NCBI GenBank assembly: GCA_015501595.1
Contig: JADNRX010000007.1
Coordinates: 62,001-126,000 of the forward strand
From: Hymenopellis radicata
Lineage: Eukaryota > Basidiomycota > Agaricomycetes > Agaricales > Physalacriaceae
Reading direction: 5' to 3'
DNA length: 64,000 nt
In this document: positions 36,421-48,700 of the stretch, in pieces
How positions within the stretch are numbered: the first letter of the stretch is position 1
How the letters are laid out: the number at the start of each line of letters is the position of its first letter
Program-made: the position numbers and the translations under genes
The notes under the pieces: model-generated
Told to the model about the DNA's origin: nothing
Databases searched by the model: none
What the model saw: the letters and a program-made list of their open reading frames with translations, nothing else

Positions 36421-36880
36421 ATAAGGCAAGGAGTGTTACAGACGTCGTCTTAGAGCCGGGCCGAAATCGATGACATGGCTGTGATGACTGTCCGATCTAT
36501 TTCGGGCCCGAGATCGTGTGCGTGTCAAGCCTCTTGCTCGACGCGACCACCACTGGCAATCCGAGCGTATCAGTCGCTCGATGGCCCACCTCTCATCATT
36601 CTCCTCCTTTTTGGATCCCCACCCACCGTCCCTTTCTTTTCTTCACGCTTGGTATGTTTGGGTTTACTCTCTCCTTCCCTCAAACCCATTCTCCTTGTGT
36701 ACTGGGCACGACATCACCCTCTGCCTTTTCGAGTCGGGCGTCCACCGCCACACTTCGACAGGCAGACCGCCGCTTTGCGGCATCGTCGTGTCCCCCCACA
36801 ACCCACAACGCTAGTCCTCTCCATTGCTTCCATCCGGACGCCTCTCACGCACAAGACAAAGGTCGTGCGACTTGCCTTAT
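36421..36880. repeat. short unit, copy 1
   Basis: 460 bp; shares both ends with the long unit but lacks its central part, including the minisatellite. Confidence 0.85.
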
Positions 36881-36928
36881 TGTTAGCTAAAGCTACGTGA
36901 GCTTGCGAACGGCTAGCGTCAGTGTAAG

Positions 36929-37975
36929 ATAAGGCAAGGAGTGTTACAGACGTCGTCTTAGAGCCGGGCCGAAATCGATGACATGGCTGTGATGACTGTC
37001 CGATCTATTTCGGCCCGAGATCGTGTGCGTGTCAAGCCTCTTGCTCGACGCGACCACCACTGGCAATCCGAGCGTATCAGTCGCTCGATGGCCCACCTCT
37101 CATCATTCTCCTCCTTTTTGGATCTCCTCATACCTACGGCAGTAACAATTTACAATGCCGGTACCTTAGACGTCTTCGACTTCGCAGCTGGGCAGATATG
37201 GGCCCAACATAGTCGACGAGATAGAAAGCAGGGTGGAGCGCGAGCCATATTGTGATGCAGTGATGCAGTGAGCATTTTCCTATGTGTTGGTTGGTCTTCG
37301 TCCACCTCCACTTTCGTTATCCGGGCCCTGCTCTCCTCCGGGTTTGCCATCCCACTTGTGCTAGAAAATAGCCAACCTATCAACCTCTCCTCTCCTCTAC
37401 CTCTTGCCTCACCTCACCTCACCTCTGCCTCACCTCACCTCTGCCTCACCTCACCACTGACCTTACCTCACCAGATCACCTCCCAATAGCCAACTTATCA
37501 ATCTCTCCTCTCCTCTACCTCTTGCCTCACCTCACCTCTGCCTTGCCTCACTAGAGACCTTATCCCACCAGATCACCTCTCATTATTCCTCCTGGTACCT
37601 CAAAAGCCGGCATCTGTCACCTCAAGGAGCTTGCTTTCAAAAACAGGCTCAATTCTTGTACTTGCACTGCTCTGTGTGGGGGTTCGGGTTTGGTTGGTTC
37701 AAGTACACCCTCAGCGAGCTTCGCTCTGGGAGCCGTGCTCCGTGTGGTATGTTTGGGTTTACTCTCTCCTTCCCTCAAACCCATTCTCCTTGTGTACTGG
37801 GCACGACATCACCCTCTGCCTTTTCGAGTCGGGCGTCCACCGCCACACTTCGACAGGCAGACCGCCGCTTTGCGGCATCGTCGTGTCCCCCCACAACCCA
37901 CAACGCTAGTCCTCTCCATTGCTTCCATCCGGACGCCTCTCACGCACAAGACAAAGGTCGTGCGACTTGCCTTAT
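36929..37975. repeat. long unit, copy 2
   Basis: 1047 bp, nearly identical to copy 1; the few differences include run-length changes (for example the G/C run near 37012 and the GGG at 37200-37202). Confidence 0.85.
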
Positions 37976-38023
37976 TGTTAGCTAAAGCTACGTGAGCTTG
38001 CGAACGGCTAGCGTCAGTGTAAG

Positions 38024-38482
38024 ATAAGGCAAGGAGTGTTACAGACGTCGTCTTAGAGCCGGGCCGGAATCGATGACATGGCTGTGATGACTGTCCGATC
38101 TATTTCGGGCCCGAGATCGTGTGCGTGTCAAGCCTCTTGCTCGACGCGACCACCACTGGCAATCCGAGCGTATCAGTCGCTCGATGGCCCACCTCTCATC
38201 ATTCTCCTCCTTTTTGGATCCCCACCCACCGTCCCTTTCTTTTCTTCACGCTTGGTATGTTTGGGTTTACTCTCTCCTTCCCTCAAACCCATTCTCCTTG
38301 TGTACTGGGCACGACATCACCCTCTGCCTTTTCGAGTCGGGCGTCCACCGCCACACTTCGACAGGCAGACCGCCGCTTTGCGGCATCGTCGTGTCCCCCA
38401 CAACCCACAACGCTAGTCCTCTCCATTGCTTCCATCCGGACGCCTCTCACGCACAAGACAAAGGTCGTGCGACTTGCCTTAT
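38024..38482. repeat. short unit, copy 2
   Basis: 459 bp; one C shorter in a C run near 38394-38398 than copy 1. Its end overlaps the start of the inverted-repeat element that follows. Confidence 0.85.
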
Positions 38483-39171
38483 GGGAACCCGCAACTCCAT
38501 ATGCGAAAACGGCATGTTTGTAGTTGTTAGGATCAGACGTTTCCGCCCCGATCTCACCAAAAACCTGGTTCCCATTTTACATCGGGTGTTCTGAGAGCGT
38601 CCCTCCACGAAATGCCCTGCCGTTGGTTTTCTCCCAACTTGCTAGTGTATACAACGAATTCTTGGTAGCAGAATCCCCAAATATACTTATTTCGTGTCAC
38701 ACACTGCTCGAACATTCAAGCTGTTTTTCAGGGAAATTCAGCCTGTGGTGGCAACTCCAGCTATAAAGCAGCCCTTCCACTGCCTTCTGACTATTGTTTT
38801 ACAGATATATGACTGCAAGTCTTGGTCTCACCAAGTTTTGCCGTGATTGGTGGTCTCCATGGTTGGCTAGACATATCACGACAGCACCTCGACGCGTCAA
38901 TTTGACATGAACCGGGCATTCGCCGCGGTATTGGTCAAGAACGGCTCCAAGAAATTGCCTGGAAGTTTGGATACCCAATACTGAGATATGAAATCAAATT
39001 TTCGTGCAGCCAGAATCTGAATATCTTCTCGACGTGGACTGCAGAAAAGGTGTATTCAGCGGAACACATATTTTCTATCTAGGCGCGCGCGCTCCTTCCT
39101 TATCAAGTAAGATCGGGTAAAACTAACAACTACAAACATGCCGTTTTCGCATATGGAGTTGCGGGTTCCCA
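38482..39171. mobile_element. 690-bp non-autonomous TIR element with TA at both ends
   Basis: A 49-bp stretch starting TGGGAACCCGCAACTCC at 38482-38530 reappears as its reverse complement at 39123-39171, apparently identical. TA lies directly outside both ends (38480-38481 and 39172-39173), as in Tc1/mariner-type insertions. The interior (about 590 bp) has no transposase-like ORF, so it is a deletion derivative or MITE. The near identity of the ends suggests it is young. Superfamily assignment is an inference from TIR and TA only. Confidence 0.75.
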
Positions 39172-40112
39172 TAGTGATATACAGAAAGTGATGAAGTTGT
39201 ACAAACCGATTCCAGCAGATATAAAAATCGCAAACCGAGGAAGACTCGGGCATCACCGAAGGATAGTATTTTGGCCAAGAGCTTGATGATTCCTGGTCAT
39301 TGCGAACTGCGGCGTAGATTAGCGCGGCGTACATCACCAACGCGGACTTGGCAGGTGGCAATATCATTCCTGCGCTGTTTCACGGATCAACAAAATCTGA
39401 GAAGGCTTCTGAACATCTACCACAATAGGCTTCGTTGCGTTCGAAGTGGAGTTCAATGTCGAGAGTGAAGCTCGTTCACGTCGGGCAGGTATAAGGAGTC
39501 GAGAAGAGATGGGCTTCAGAACAACAGGATTAGCGTGCGAGGTAGTAGATATTCGAGTGGTCACATTGACAAGAGGCTCGTTGAGGCGGCAGCGTTGGAT
39601 AAGGCGAGGTTTACTCGTAGGCGTAGGCGTTTTGGGAGAGAGAGAAGGGAGAGCAGCCTTGAGCTATTAGTATTATGCATGTTCGGCGATATTGATGCAT
39701 TTACTGGTGAACCGGTTGAGAACATGTGCAATACAAGGCAGGAAACTCACTATCGATTATAGGTGGCAATCGCCTCGAGAGCAGGTTCGTTGACCCGGTT
39801 ACCATCTGTTCCACAGCGTTTCCAAAGGCCTTCCTGTTATTTTCGCGAAAATCGTTGATTGAAGCAGGATTGAAGGAGGCGTTGCTTGATAGGATTTCAT
39901 GATTTGCGAGACGGCTAAGCATAATTTTTAGTGCCATTTCTCAAAATTTGAGTGACCGTATGCAGGAGTGCCATGAGCCACATCAAAATAAACAAAGGGC
40001 GTCTCGAATTGACTCATCGCATGTTGAGCAACATGGTGGCACGGGTTAAGGAAGAGTGACGCGATGCCCAATTTGGCAATCACCACTCTTCCACCAACTG
40101 TCACAATCGACA
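39172..40112. other. no supported gene; short ORF fragments
   Basis: About 0.9 kb between the TIR element and the F-box gene. Small ORFs on both strands (39271-39468 plus, 39446-39670 plus, 39701-39937 minus) show no recognised motif. It could be old transposon debris, but nothing proves it. Confidence 0.4.
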
Positions 40113-41443
40113 ATGGCGCGCAAGCCACGTACGCGCTGCCCGCTGCTGCCCCAGGAAATTGTCGACCTCATTGTCGACGAGCTCGGGCAGGATACCGCGA
40201 CCTTGAAGGCGTGTTCACGGGTGTCCCGTTCTTGGAACGCCTCGGCCCAGCACCGGCTCTTCAGGAGGATAGCGGTAGACATAAAAGCACCTCGGGTTCG
40301 CCGAAAAGGCTATCCCACAGCGTACGACATGCTCAGAGACCGTCCGCATATAGCAGGATATCTGAGAGAGCTCACTGCCGGGGCAAGCGCGCCCCAGGAG
40401 CGGAAACAGGACGAGACCAGGCTCCGCAACCTTTTCGGCCATACGACGCGCTTGAAGAAATTGATGCTAGATTTGAGTGGCCTTGCATGGCAATGTGCTC
40501 CTGCCATTCTCTCTTCCATCCGTGACGGACCTCTGGCTTCCTTGACTGTGCTGACTCTGTGTGGTGTCACCTTTAAAGACACGGGACAGATCAAGGACGT
40601 CCTCCGAGCTCCAAGCGCGAGTGGTCTAAAACATTTATCTCTCCTCGACGTATCCTTTGAACGCGTCCAGGATTATTCTGACGCCTCCCCGACCCTTCGA
40701 CCTCAGACCATCCATCTCGAGGGTTTCCACTTCCTGCTCAGCGAACAGTGCTACAATCCCGTTCGAATTTCATACTGCATTGATAGGTATCACCACACGT
40801 CCATTTATGTTGATGAAGACGCGCCATGGAGGCTCTCCGGCTTGAAGCATCTCACGCTGAGAAGCACGGTCCGTCTAGATCGCGCTTTAGACTCAGCTGC
40901 CAAGAGGCGGCTGATAGAGACACATTGCGCCGTCTTGAGCAAGAACAGCTCGACCCTTGAAAGTCTCTCTATCTCCATATTCAGTTTTGATGACACGTGT
41001 GAGCGCGCGTACAAGTATCCTTCAAGTATTCAACTAATATTGTCGTAGCGGCACTCTTGTTCGACGTTGTGGATCCGTTGCGCCTACACGCTCTACATCT
41101 CTTTACCTTCGGTATGCTGACAATGACGTGGGTGAGGGAGTCTTTGGTAGCTCTTCCAACACCCAACAACCTGAAGCAAATAACGCTTGCTTCATACCAT
41201 ATCGGAGACGTCGTCGACTACTCCCGCAATCTCGCATCCTTCTTCGACCTCCTAGGATCTACGCCGGCGACCTTGGACGCGGTGCATGTGCGAATTGCAC
41301 GCTGTGCACACACTCGAGCCATCAAGACTCGAGTAGAGAGAGCTGTCGGCATCTACGCGTCGTCCCCTCACCGGCTAGTCACAAGTGTTATTGTTGATGA
41401 ACCCCGCGACTTTGACCTCGGTTTGTCATGTATTTCAGCCTGA
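40113..41443 (+). CDS. F-box protein
   Basis: Substrate adaptor type of SCF ubiquitin ligases. Two exons, 40113-40998 and 41049-41443, give 426 aa; the 50-nt intron keeps the frame (FSFDDT-SALLFDVV). The start is the ATG at 40113, directly before the F-box CPLLPQEIVDLIVDEL, LKACSRVSRSWNASAQHRLFRRI (residues about 7-55). The rest has irregular leucine-rich segments (LTVLTLCGVTF, LKHLSLLDVSFERV, LKHLTLRSTVRL), as in the large family of Agaricomycete F-box proteins with LRR-like tails. The substrate is unknown. No frameshift was seen. Confidence 0.85.
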
Positions 41444-41558
41444 ATCAATTCCCTTGCGAATCGCCCTAGCTTTACAAGAACGAGTGGAATGTAATTTTGT
41501 GCGTGCGTTACAGAGTACAGTGCGGATCGAATAAATACTTACATGCATTCGACAAACT

Positions 41559-44500
41559 TTATGCTGGACTCCAGGCTGTCACCATGCTGGCAAAGCCGTT
41601 AATGTTACTGCTTTGGTTGATGATACCGACGCCATCGAGGGTGAGCTGGTTCGTCGTCGCCACAGTGTTCAAGCTGTAGATTGTGACCGAGGAGGCAGAG
41701 TCGATGCTAGCAATATGCGCTTGGCAGTCGCGCGTGTCTAAGCAGTCTTGGCTGTAGTCCTGTCGAAACATTCAGCGTCAAAGTCGTGCTATCGGATGTA
41801 GAATATTTACCGAGAAGAAACTGTAGAGGCCGCCACCTATCATAGAAATCAGTAAAGGTTGTAAGATGTGGCGCTGACAACGAACCAAAGATGATGATGT
41901 CAGTGGAAGTGAGGATTCTCAGGCCAAGAGCTGTGTTGATTTCTCCATCGAAAGAAGGATCCTTGAAAGCAGCATTGACGGTGAAAGGCGCCGGAGCAAG
42001 CGGGCTGGGCTGATAATACGGCTGGAGAGGACATCAGCGAAGAAAGCCTCACACGATCAAGAGCACATACTGTCTCGGTTTGGATCAATCCCATGTAATG
42101 GTTTGCGGCGTTAACCAGGTTGTACTGGTACAGCGTATGATGCTCGGAACCTATGTTTCGTTAGCTTCCTGTGGAACACTCAACACAACAAATTGCGCTC
42201 GCACCCGTTCCAATAAGCCATACTGGGCCCGACGATTCGGACAGAATCCCGCGACCCGAATAGAGTGATATCCTGGAATAACCATCGCCATCGAGGTCAT
42301 GGTCAGCAGTCCATACCCATGTGCCCTTGTTGGGAAGGCATCAGTCTCGTATCTCATACGCAAAAGAGAAAATGACCTACTTCGAGATACGCGGTCGACC
42401 CCGCGGTCAAGTGAAGCGCAAGGAACGCCACGGAACAATCATCGAACGCAGAACCGCCCGCGGGACACGTCGTTGCCTCGAGGTTCGTGCCGGCAGCTGT
42501 GAAAACAATTGAACACAGTCTGGCATGCTGAAACGAAAGAACATACAGCCGCCAAGTCTAGCAGCTCGTCAGAAAAATTTCCTGCTGTGAGGAAGAAACG
42601 TCAAAGCGCACCTAATGTGTGAATCCCACATTCCCGCACCTCCTTGGACATCGTCTGGCTGTGCGACGTTCCATTCGACAACGATGGCTCCCGGGGCTAG
42701 ATACGATTAGTTCGCATTCGCATCTAAATCACGTCGGAAGACTTACTCGGGCCAATGGTCATGAAGAGGATGTCTGAAATTTCCACGACACCTTTCGATC
42801 CAGACTCACCCACCTTGACGATGGGCGTCGGGTTCGAGGAATCCTGGAAGGCGCTGCCCGTACCCGCAATGACAGACCAGGCCTCGCCGACCATTTGCGT
42901 CCCCGCAGGAATCGTGAGTGTGGACGTTACCACATATGTGCCCGCATCAAAGAAAATGATGTTGCAACCGGAGAACTGAAAAACCCGGTGATTAGCGCCA
43001 CCTTTTCTATTCAAAGGAAACAAACCTTGGCGAATATGTTGTTGAGTGCGGCAGTATCATCGGTGACACCGTCACCAACAGCACCATTGTCCTTGACGCT
43101 AACGAACTGGCTAGCCGCGTAGCTCTCGTACTGGGGGTGCATCTTTCCGAAAATATGACCACTGCCATCGAGAAGGACTGAAGGTTTGTTGGCGGAAACG
43201 ATGTCGCCCTGAGTGAATGTGCCGGCGGAACTCGAGCCGCTATAGACATTGCCTTGTCCCCACGAATCGATGGTCTTCGTGCCGCCTGCAAGAACGACCG
43301 CACCACCAAGAACGCCGACAGCGGTATCAACGTTCGTCAATTGTATGTTGTTGAGAACAAGCGATCCGGCTAAGGACGAGCTGGCTTTCGAAGATCGGAG
43401 GAAGATGGGCGTATTGGAGACTACGGCGTCAATGATGGCCTCTCCGCCTGCTGTTTGAGTGGCTTCTGTGAGACCTCCTGTCGTCAAGTCAAAGCCAACC
43501 TTTTCGGGGCATCAGTCACCGAAGAAAAGGTATACATTGACTTACCTGGCAATTGCTAATCGTAACACGCTGGAACGTCCATCCCCAGTTCCAGATACCG
43601 TACACTGCGGTATCTGCATTGTTGACGGTTATGTTTCGAACAGTAAACCTGTACAAGAGGCGGGTGAGCGGGTACCTGTAGCTGCAAAAGTGGACGTACT
43701 GTTGGTTCCCAACCCACATGCCAAATTTACCACCGTTGAATACAAGGTCTCCCATGTATCCACCGGAGCCATTCTCCATCCAGATTCCTTGATGCGAATT
43801 GCCCGCCGCGGTCGACATGTCGACAACGATATTCATGAGAGATGTCGCTTGGGACACCTGCCAATGAATACCGGTTGCCGAAGACGCTGCTGGCATTCTA
43901 CAGTGATCGATAAGAGAGTGAAACAAATACAAGACAGCTAAGCACGTACTGCGTGAGGTCGATTCGGAAATTTCGAACGGAGCGGAAACTAGGAGCAACA
44001 TAAGTGCGTTATGTACTCGATCAGGAAGTCTCGAACTTACAAGCTATTCGTGTTGTAGTACCATCCGGCACCGTTGCCGCCATCGATGTACGGATCAGCG
44101 TCTAGTGTCAAAATTTTGTTAGGTGGCGCAAAAAATGTGAAGGTTAAATATATCCATACCGATGACTGCCAATCCAGTGAATGACGCAGAAGCGCGAATG
44201 GTAGGAAGTGTTTTCGCGTCGCCAATGAGTTGTGTGTAATAATACGCGATGATGGGCGTCGAAACGAGATAGGTCCTAAGTCGATTTAAGTTAGACAGAC
44301 ATAAGACTTTGCGATAACATGAAGCATACCCAGAGGGAAAGTAAACCAGGGCAGGCGTAATGCTATAGTTATTCGGTTAGCCAAGGGTAGGTCAAAGACT
44401 AGCGTTCAAGTGACTACTGACGTTGTGGAGTTGCAAGCAGTAACGACGCCATTTGCGCCACCGCAACGACTTCCAGAGCTGATGGCGGAGCTGAAGCAAA

Positions 44501-44802
44501 GCGTTAGACTTAGATCAAAGCTCTGAAGGTATATAGATTACTTGATTGCAGCAGTATCGTCTGTGACACCGTCTCCAACAGCGCCAAAGTCCTTCACATT
44601 CCTGAAGACTTGATAAGATGCTGGATTCGCGTTGAAAGCCGCCGTGCCCTGATGCTTCAGCGATTCGAGCCAGTAAGGATCAGAGGGAGCCGCAGTTCCC
44701 GCTGAGAGTGGTGCATTACAGGCAGTTCCCAAGGAAGAAAACGAGTGTAAACATGCAGCTTAGAGCCGCGGTGAAAAGGAGAGTGATTGGCTTGACGGCC
44801 AT
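41559..44802 (-). CDS. GH55 exo-beta-1,3-glucanase (glucan 1,3-beta-glucosidase)
   Basis: Secreted glycoside hydrolase acting on laminarin-type beta-1,3-glucan, useful in wall turnover or mycoparasitism. Eighteen exons: 44802-44542, 44490-44422, 44362-44330, 44275-44160, 44101-44041, 43988-43950, 43897-43700, 43648-43546, 43499-43026, 42975-42747, 42696-42612, 42557-42547, 42496-42381, 42325-42205, 42150-42071, 42021-41886, 41836-41811, 41759-41559; about 785 aa. An N-terminal signal peptide (ITLLFTAALSCMFTLVFFLG) precedes two beta-helix halves, each opening with FGAVGDGVTDDTAAI or NGAVGDGVTDDTAALN. WQVSQATSLMNIV and GMWVGNQQFTVRN are typical of GH55. Exon 12 is only 11 nt. One extra base in the GG at 44733-44734 breaks exon 1; removing it gives an exon length that fits the splice phase. 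Confidence 0.92.
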
Positions 44803-45709
44803 GACGGGAAAAAAGGAAGGAAAGAGTGTTAGTAGTTGCAGCGATCTCTCGCAATCCAGTCATCGATGACCTTATAGTTCTCGCAGATATCTCGTGTTAA
44901 CTTGGTGCCTCGTTTGGACCGCATAAGGATATAGGAGTGATTTAAGCATAACGATGCACATGTGGCACGCGTACTTAGGTGGCGAAACAGGGCAACGAGA
45001 TGCGTGGCTCCGGGCCCAAGTCCGATGATGAAGCGAAAGAGAGTGTGCGATAACAGGCGCATGATTGGCAACCACAAGACAAAGTTCGCAACGAAGAGAT
45101 ATGTCCGGAGGGAACACACTGGCCGAGGACTGCGTTCCATGTGGTCATTGTTTCAGCGCTGCAGCTTGGCCCTGTGTCTTGAACGTAGTAAGAGTTCTGG
45201 GGCCTTCGAGGTATGAAGGGAATTGAATTCCCTTCAGGTTCATTTGAATAACGTCGCAACGATAGAGGCATCCGAGTTCAACGCTGACGAGAAATCGGAT
45301 ATCCAAGCACTGTCCGAGCGGATGGCCCCGAAAAAGTAGATGGTGGCAAAAGTCTGAAAAAAGTTGAATGCATCCTGGCCGAAGCGGCATTCAAAGTGGA
45401 TGCCGAGACGGGCCGGCGGCTGGATTTGCGTTTAATTTTTGCGATCGTTTTCGTCTAAACTTAACCAAATAAGTGCCACACTCGAAAACTATGTCCTCCT
45501 TCCGCGACAACAGCTGATAGCTATATGACTTTTACAGTCTACACATCCTCTTGCTGTCCTCCTTATAACGTACTCATGCGTTATCATTGGTCTAAATTTA
45601 AACGACATTGAATGGTCTACAGGCGCGCGCTAACCTGTCTGCCTTATAACAACAAGAACATGATACTGGATGTCTTCCATCGTTACTTCACGACGCATTC
45701 TGACACCTT
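44803..45709. other. divergent intergenic region
   Basis: About 0.9 kb with the promoters of the GH55 gene (leftward) and the DUF6535 gene (rightward). The minus ORF 44829-45140 has no ATG start or motif. No gene is supported. Confidence 0.45.
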
Positions 45710-48700
45710 ATGGCACGCGCTCCTGCAAAGACTCTTCGAGAACTTCCCTTCAATTGTCTACGCACTCTGAAGGGCGTTTACCCGTGTAAATCGTGTCGAG
45801 AGAAGCCACCCAGCGCTGCTTCTCAAGCGCGTAACTCGTCTTCGGAACCTTCGTCCTCTGATGCCTCCGATGATGACGTCCTCTGCGATAAAGGCCGCGA
45901 TGCTCGCTCCCATCGACGGAAGTCTTTGCGCCGTAAAGATATTTGCTTCCAACGATTGAGTTGTGTTGTACTCATATCTGGCGTGGTAGACCTATGGCAA
46001 GACGACTATGAGCTAAAATACCCGGAAGACGAGTGTGGCGGAGAATGCGGACCTGCAGCAAGAGTGTGGCGCATGTTCCAGGACGTAAGTCGTATATACG
46101 ACGCCGAAAGGGCTGAGCACCTCGGTGATGACTTAAACTCGATTTTGATCTTTGTACGTTCTTCAGGCGTGAACATTCATCTGGCGCTGACTTATTGACA
46201 TTTAGACGGGTCTTTTTTCTGCAGTAGTTGCAGGATTTCTAGTTCCAACATTCTCCAACTTGGCTCCAAATTACGCTTACAGAACCGCAGTCCTCCTGCA
46301 TGATATGCTTGAGCTTCAGCGTGCAGCGCTCCTCGAAAACTCCACAGAGTCGGTCTCTACCTCGTCCCAAGATCCAAATACGCCTTTCACTCCTCCCGCC
46401 TCTGCTGTCTGGTGTATCGGCCTTTGGGCGGTCAGCCTCGCACTGAGTCTGACTACTGCCATGCTTGCTGTCTTGACCAAGCAGTGGTTGCATCACTACG
46501 TTTCTCAACCTTCTGGTTCACCTCGCGATTTTGCGCGCGTCAGGCAGTTTCGCTTCATTGGCTTCGAGCGGTGGCGTGTCCCTCTGATCATCAGTCTCCT
46601 TCCCTTCCTCCTCCACATCTCTCTGGCTATGTTTTTCTGCGGCCTCGTGATATTCATGCTGGTCAACCTGCCTGCTGTAGGCTGGGCTGTGGCCGGGATG
46701 TGTGCCATTGGGTACATTTTCTATGTCTCCGCCATTATCGCGTCCGTTATGGACCCTCAGTGTCCTTATTGGACACCGGTGTCGGACATAATCTACTTCA
46801 TCAGTCATCACCTTGCTACACTTGTCATGTCCTCTCAGTGGTCAGACCCGGACCAGCATCCCAGCATCGCATGTACCGGGAGCCTTCAGAAGCTTGAGCT
46901 TGAGACAGTTCAGGCACAAGCAGGGGAGCTCGACCTCAACGCTTTGCGCTGGTTATACTCAGAATCTTCCAATCCCTCTCTGCATCGCATCGTCATCGAA
47001 TCCATCGGAGGACTGTCTTCTCGAATTCCGCTAGCTCGTTTGAAGGATATATTCCGGAATACTGATATCTATAAGAAGCAGCAGGATATGCTCCAAGAGA
47101 GTTTAATCGTCGTCTCGGATGACAATGTTCAACAGATGCCTAATGTCGGCCTCGGAGCTCGCGTCGAACGTCTTGTTCGTTTCCAGCTTCGGCTGAACAG
47201 CGACTCCGGCTCGAAGATCACAATAATTCCAGAGGGGTGGACAAGCGATCAACGTCCCACGGACGAGCAGTTGGGGTTGATGGCCACTGTTGCTTGTACG
47301 AAACAGATTGCGTCCACCCCTAATGGCTATCCTACCGCGGCCCAGATCTTATTCTACCTCGCCTCATCCGAAAGGACTATTCCTCTCCATGTTTGGAGCA
47401 CTTTGCTCGACCAGGCCCTCAAAGAGCCAGCTATGCACCCAACCACCGCTCACCCTAGAGACTTTGAGATATTCTGCCATAATATCCTGTCGCACTCGTC
47501 GCACTCAGCCAATATGTGGGATCTCAGCGGTAAGACAGACTTGGACGAAACTTTGCGTGGATTGAGCTTCAGGGAGGCGCTTTCGGCCGGACTTTTCGAT
47601 CGTTTACAGAAACACCTACTCAATCTATGGCCGGATGATGATGTCTATGAACTCGGCTCAAAGAATTCGCCGTACTCCTCGCATCTTCGTTTGGTGGGCT
47701 GCATGATACATCGTCTCACGAGTACCAGGTGCCTACCACCTCCACTCCGATGTTCCCAGCGTAGGAGTACTTCTAAAACGGCAAGCCGCACCTCCTTCCA
47801 CCCCGGCTATCGTCGTCGTGATGTAGCTTCCGGTTGTTTACGCGCAATGCTTGGTACGTATGCTCTTCCTCCACGGTTGGGACAATAATAACGTCTTGTG
47901 ATATAGGTGATTTAGAGAAAAACTCTCCCGCTGACGGCGTTTATTGCGTGAATTGTCTCCACTTGGCTTTCGAGCTCATGGAGGACTTCCACGTCGGGGT
48001 TACCGCCTCTGAACCCGGTCCCTCTATAACAGATAGGAAGGTTATAACGAGCCTCATTGGTCGACTTATAAATTGCCCGTTGTTCAAAGGTCCAGTTTGG
48101 CTGCCCTTGAAGCTGCCGGCCGACCTCGAAGGTTTCCTCTGCAAAATCCAGGATGAGGACAACGATAATATGGAACTGACCAAACACCTGGCTGACGTCC
48201 GATTCCGAGTGATCGTGAGCAGTTCCGCCATCCTGAAGCATCGTGGCCAGCCGGGCTGGGCCTTGCATCGTAATGGTGAATGGGTTGTCACCATGATGCG
48301 ACTATTCCTTGATCGCGATATTCTCTGTACCAACCCAGAGTGGTACGTCCAGGTCTACGATATGGAAACATTCATGGAATCTTTCCGACACATGGCCCTG
48401 GCCTTGCAACACATGTGGATGGACGGCGCGGAGCGCCACACTTGCGACGCGTTTCTCGAGATGGACCTTCTTAGTATGATTCGCAACTCGCAGCTATGGT
48501 GGTTCGACTGGATGCACATTCTTCACCGCTTCGTTTCTGGTATCTCTATATGCCTTGCTCGGGATCCGAGTTCCGATTCACACATTCCTACAAGATCTCA
48601 ACTCGGTCGCTATGTGGATTACCTTTATCAGCCCGACAACCTCTTCACAGTGTGTTTAAATCTCTCTGCACTCTTTGCAATGGCCCAAGAAACCGATGAC

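Larger units (their letters stand above)
35279..38482. repeat. higher-order tandem array, two copies of a 1603-bp long+short unit
   Basis: Two nearly identical 1603-bp blocks (starting at about 35279 and 36882). Each block has a 47-48 nt linker (GTTAGCTAAAGCTACG...) plus a long unit, then the same linker plus a short unit. Long units are 35326-36372 and 36929-37975; short units are 36421-36880 and 38024-38482. The short unit equals the long one except that about 625 bp after CTTTTTGGATC are replaced by about 38 bp of CCCACCCACCGTCCC-type sequence. Every unit begins with ATAAGGCAAG and ends with its complement CTTGCCTTAT. ORFs recurring at 1603-bp spacing are repeat artefacts. Confidence 0.92.

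Noticed and set aside
36475..36900. ORFs of up to 157 codons repeated at 1603-bp spacing
   Set aside because: They are copies of the same repeat, shift frame with small run-length changes between copies, and show no protein family features.
39056..39937. Minus-strand ORFs as a transposase remnant
   Set aside because: No catalytic triad or other transposase signature could be read; left as unassigned.
42481..42546. Reading through from GH55 exon 12 without an intron
   Set aside because: It would add a stop within a few codons; splicing at 42546-42497 restores the family pattern.
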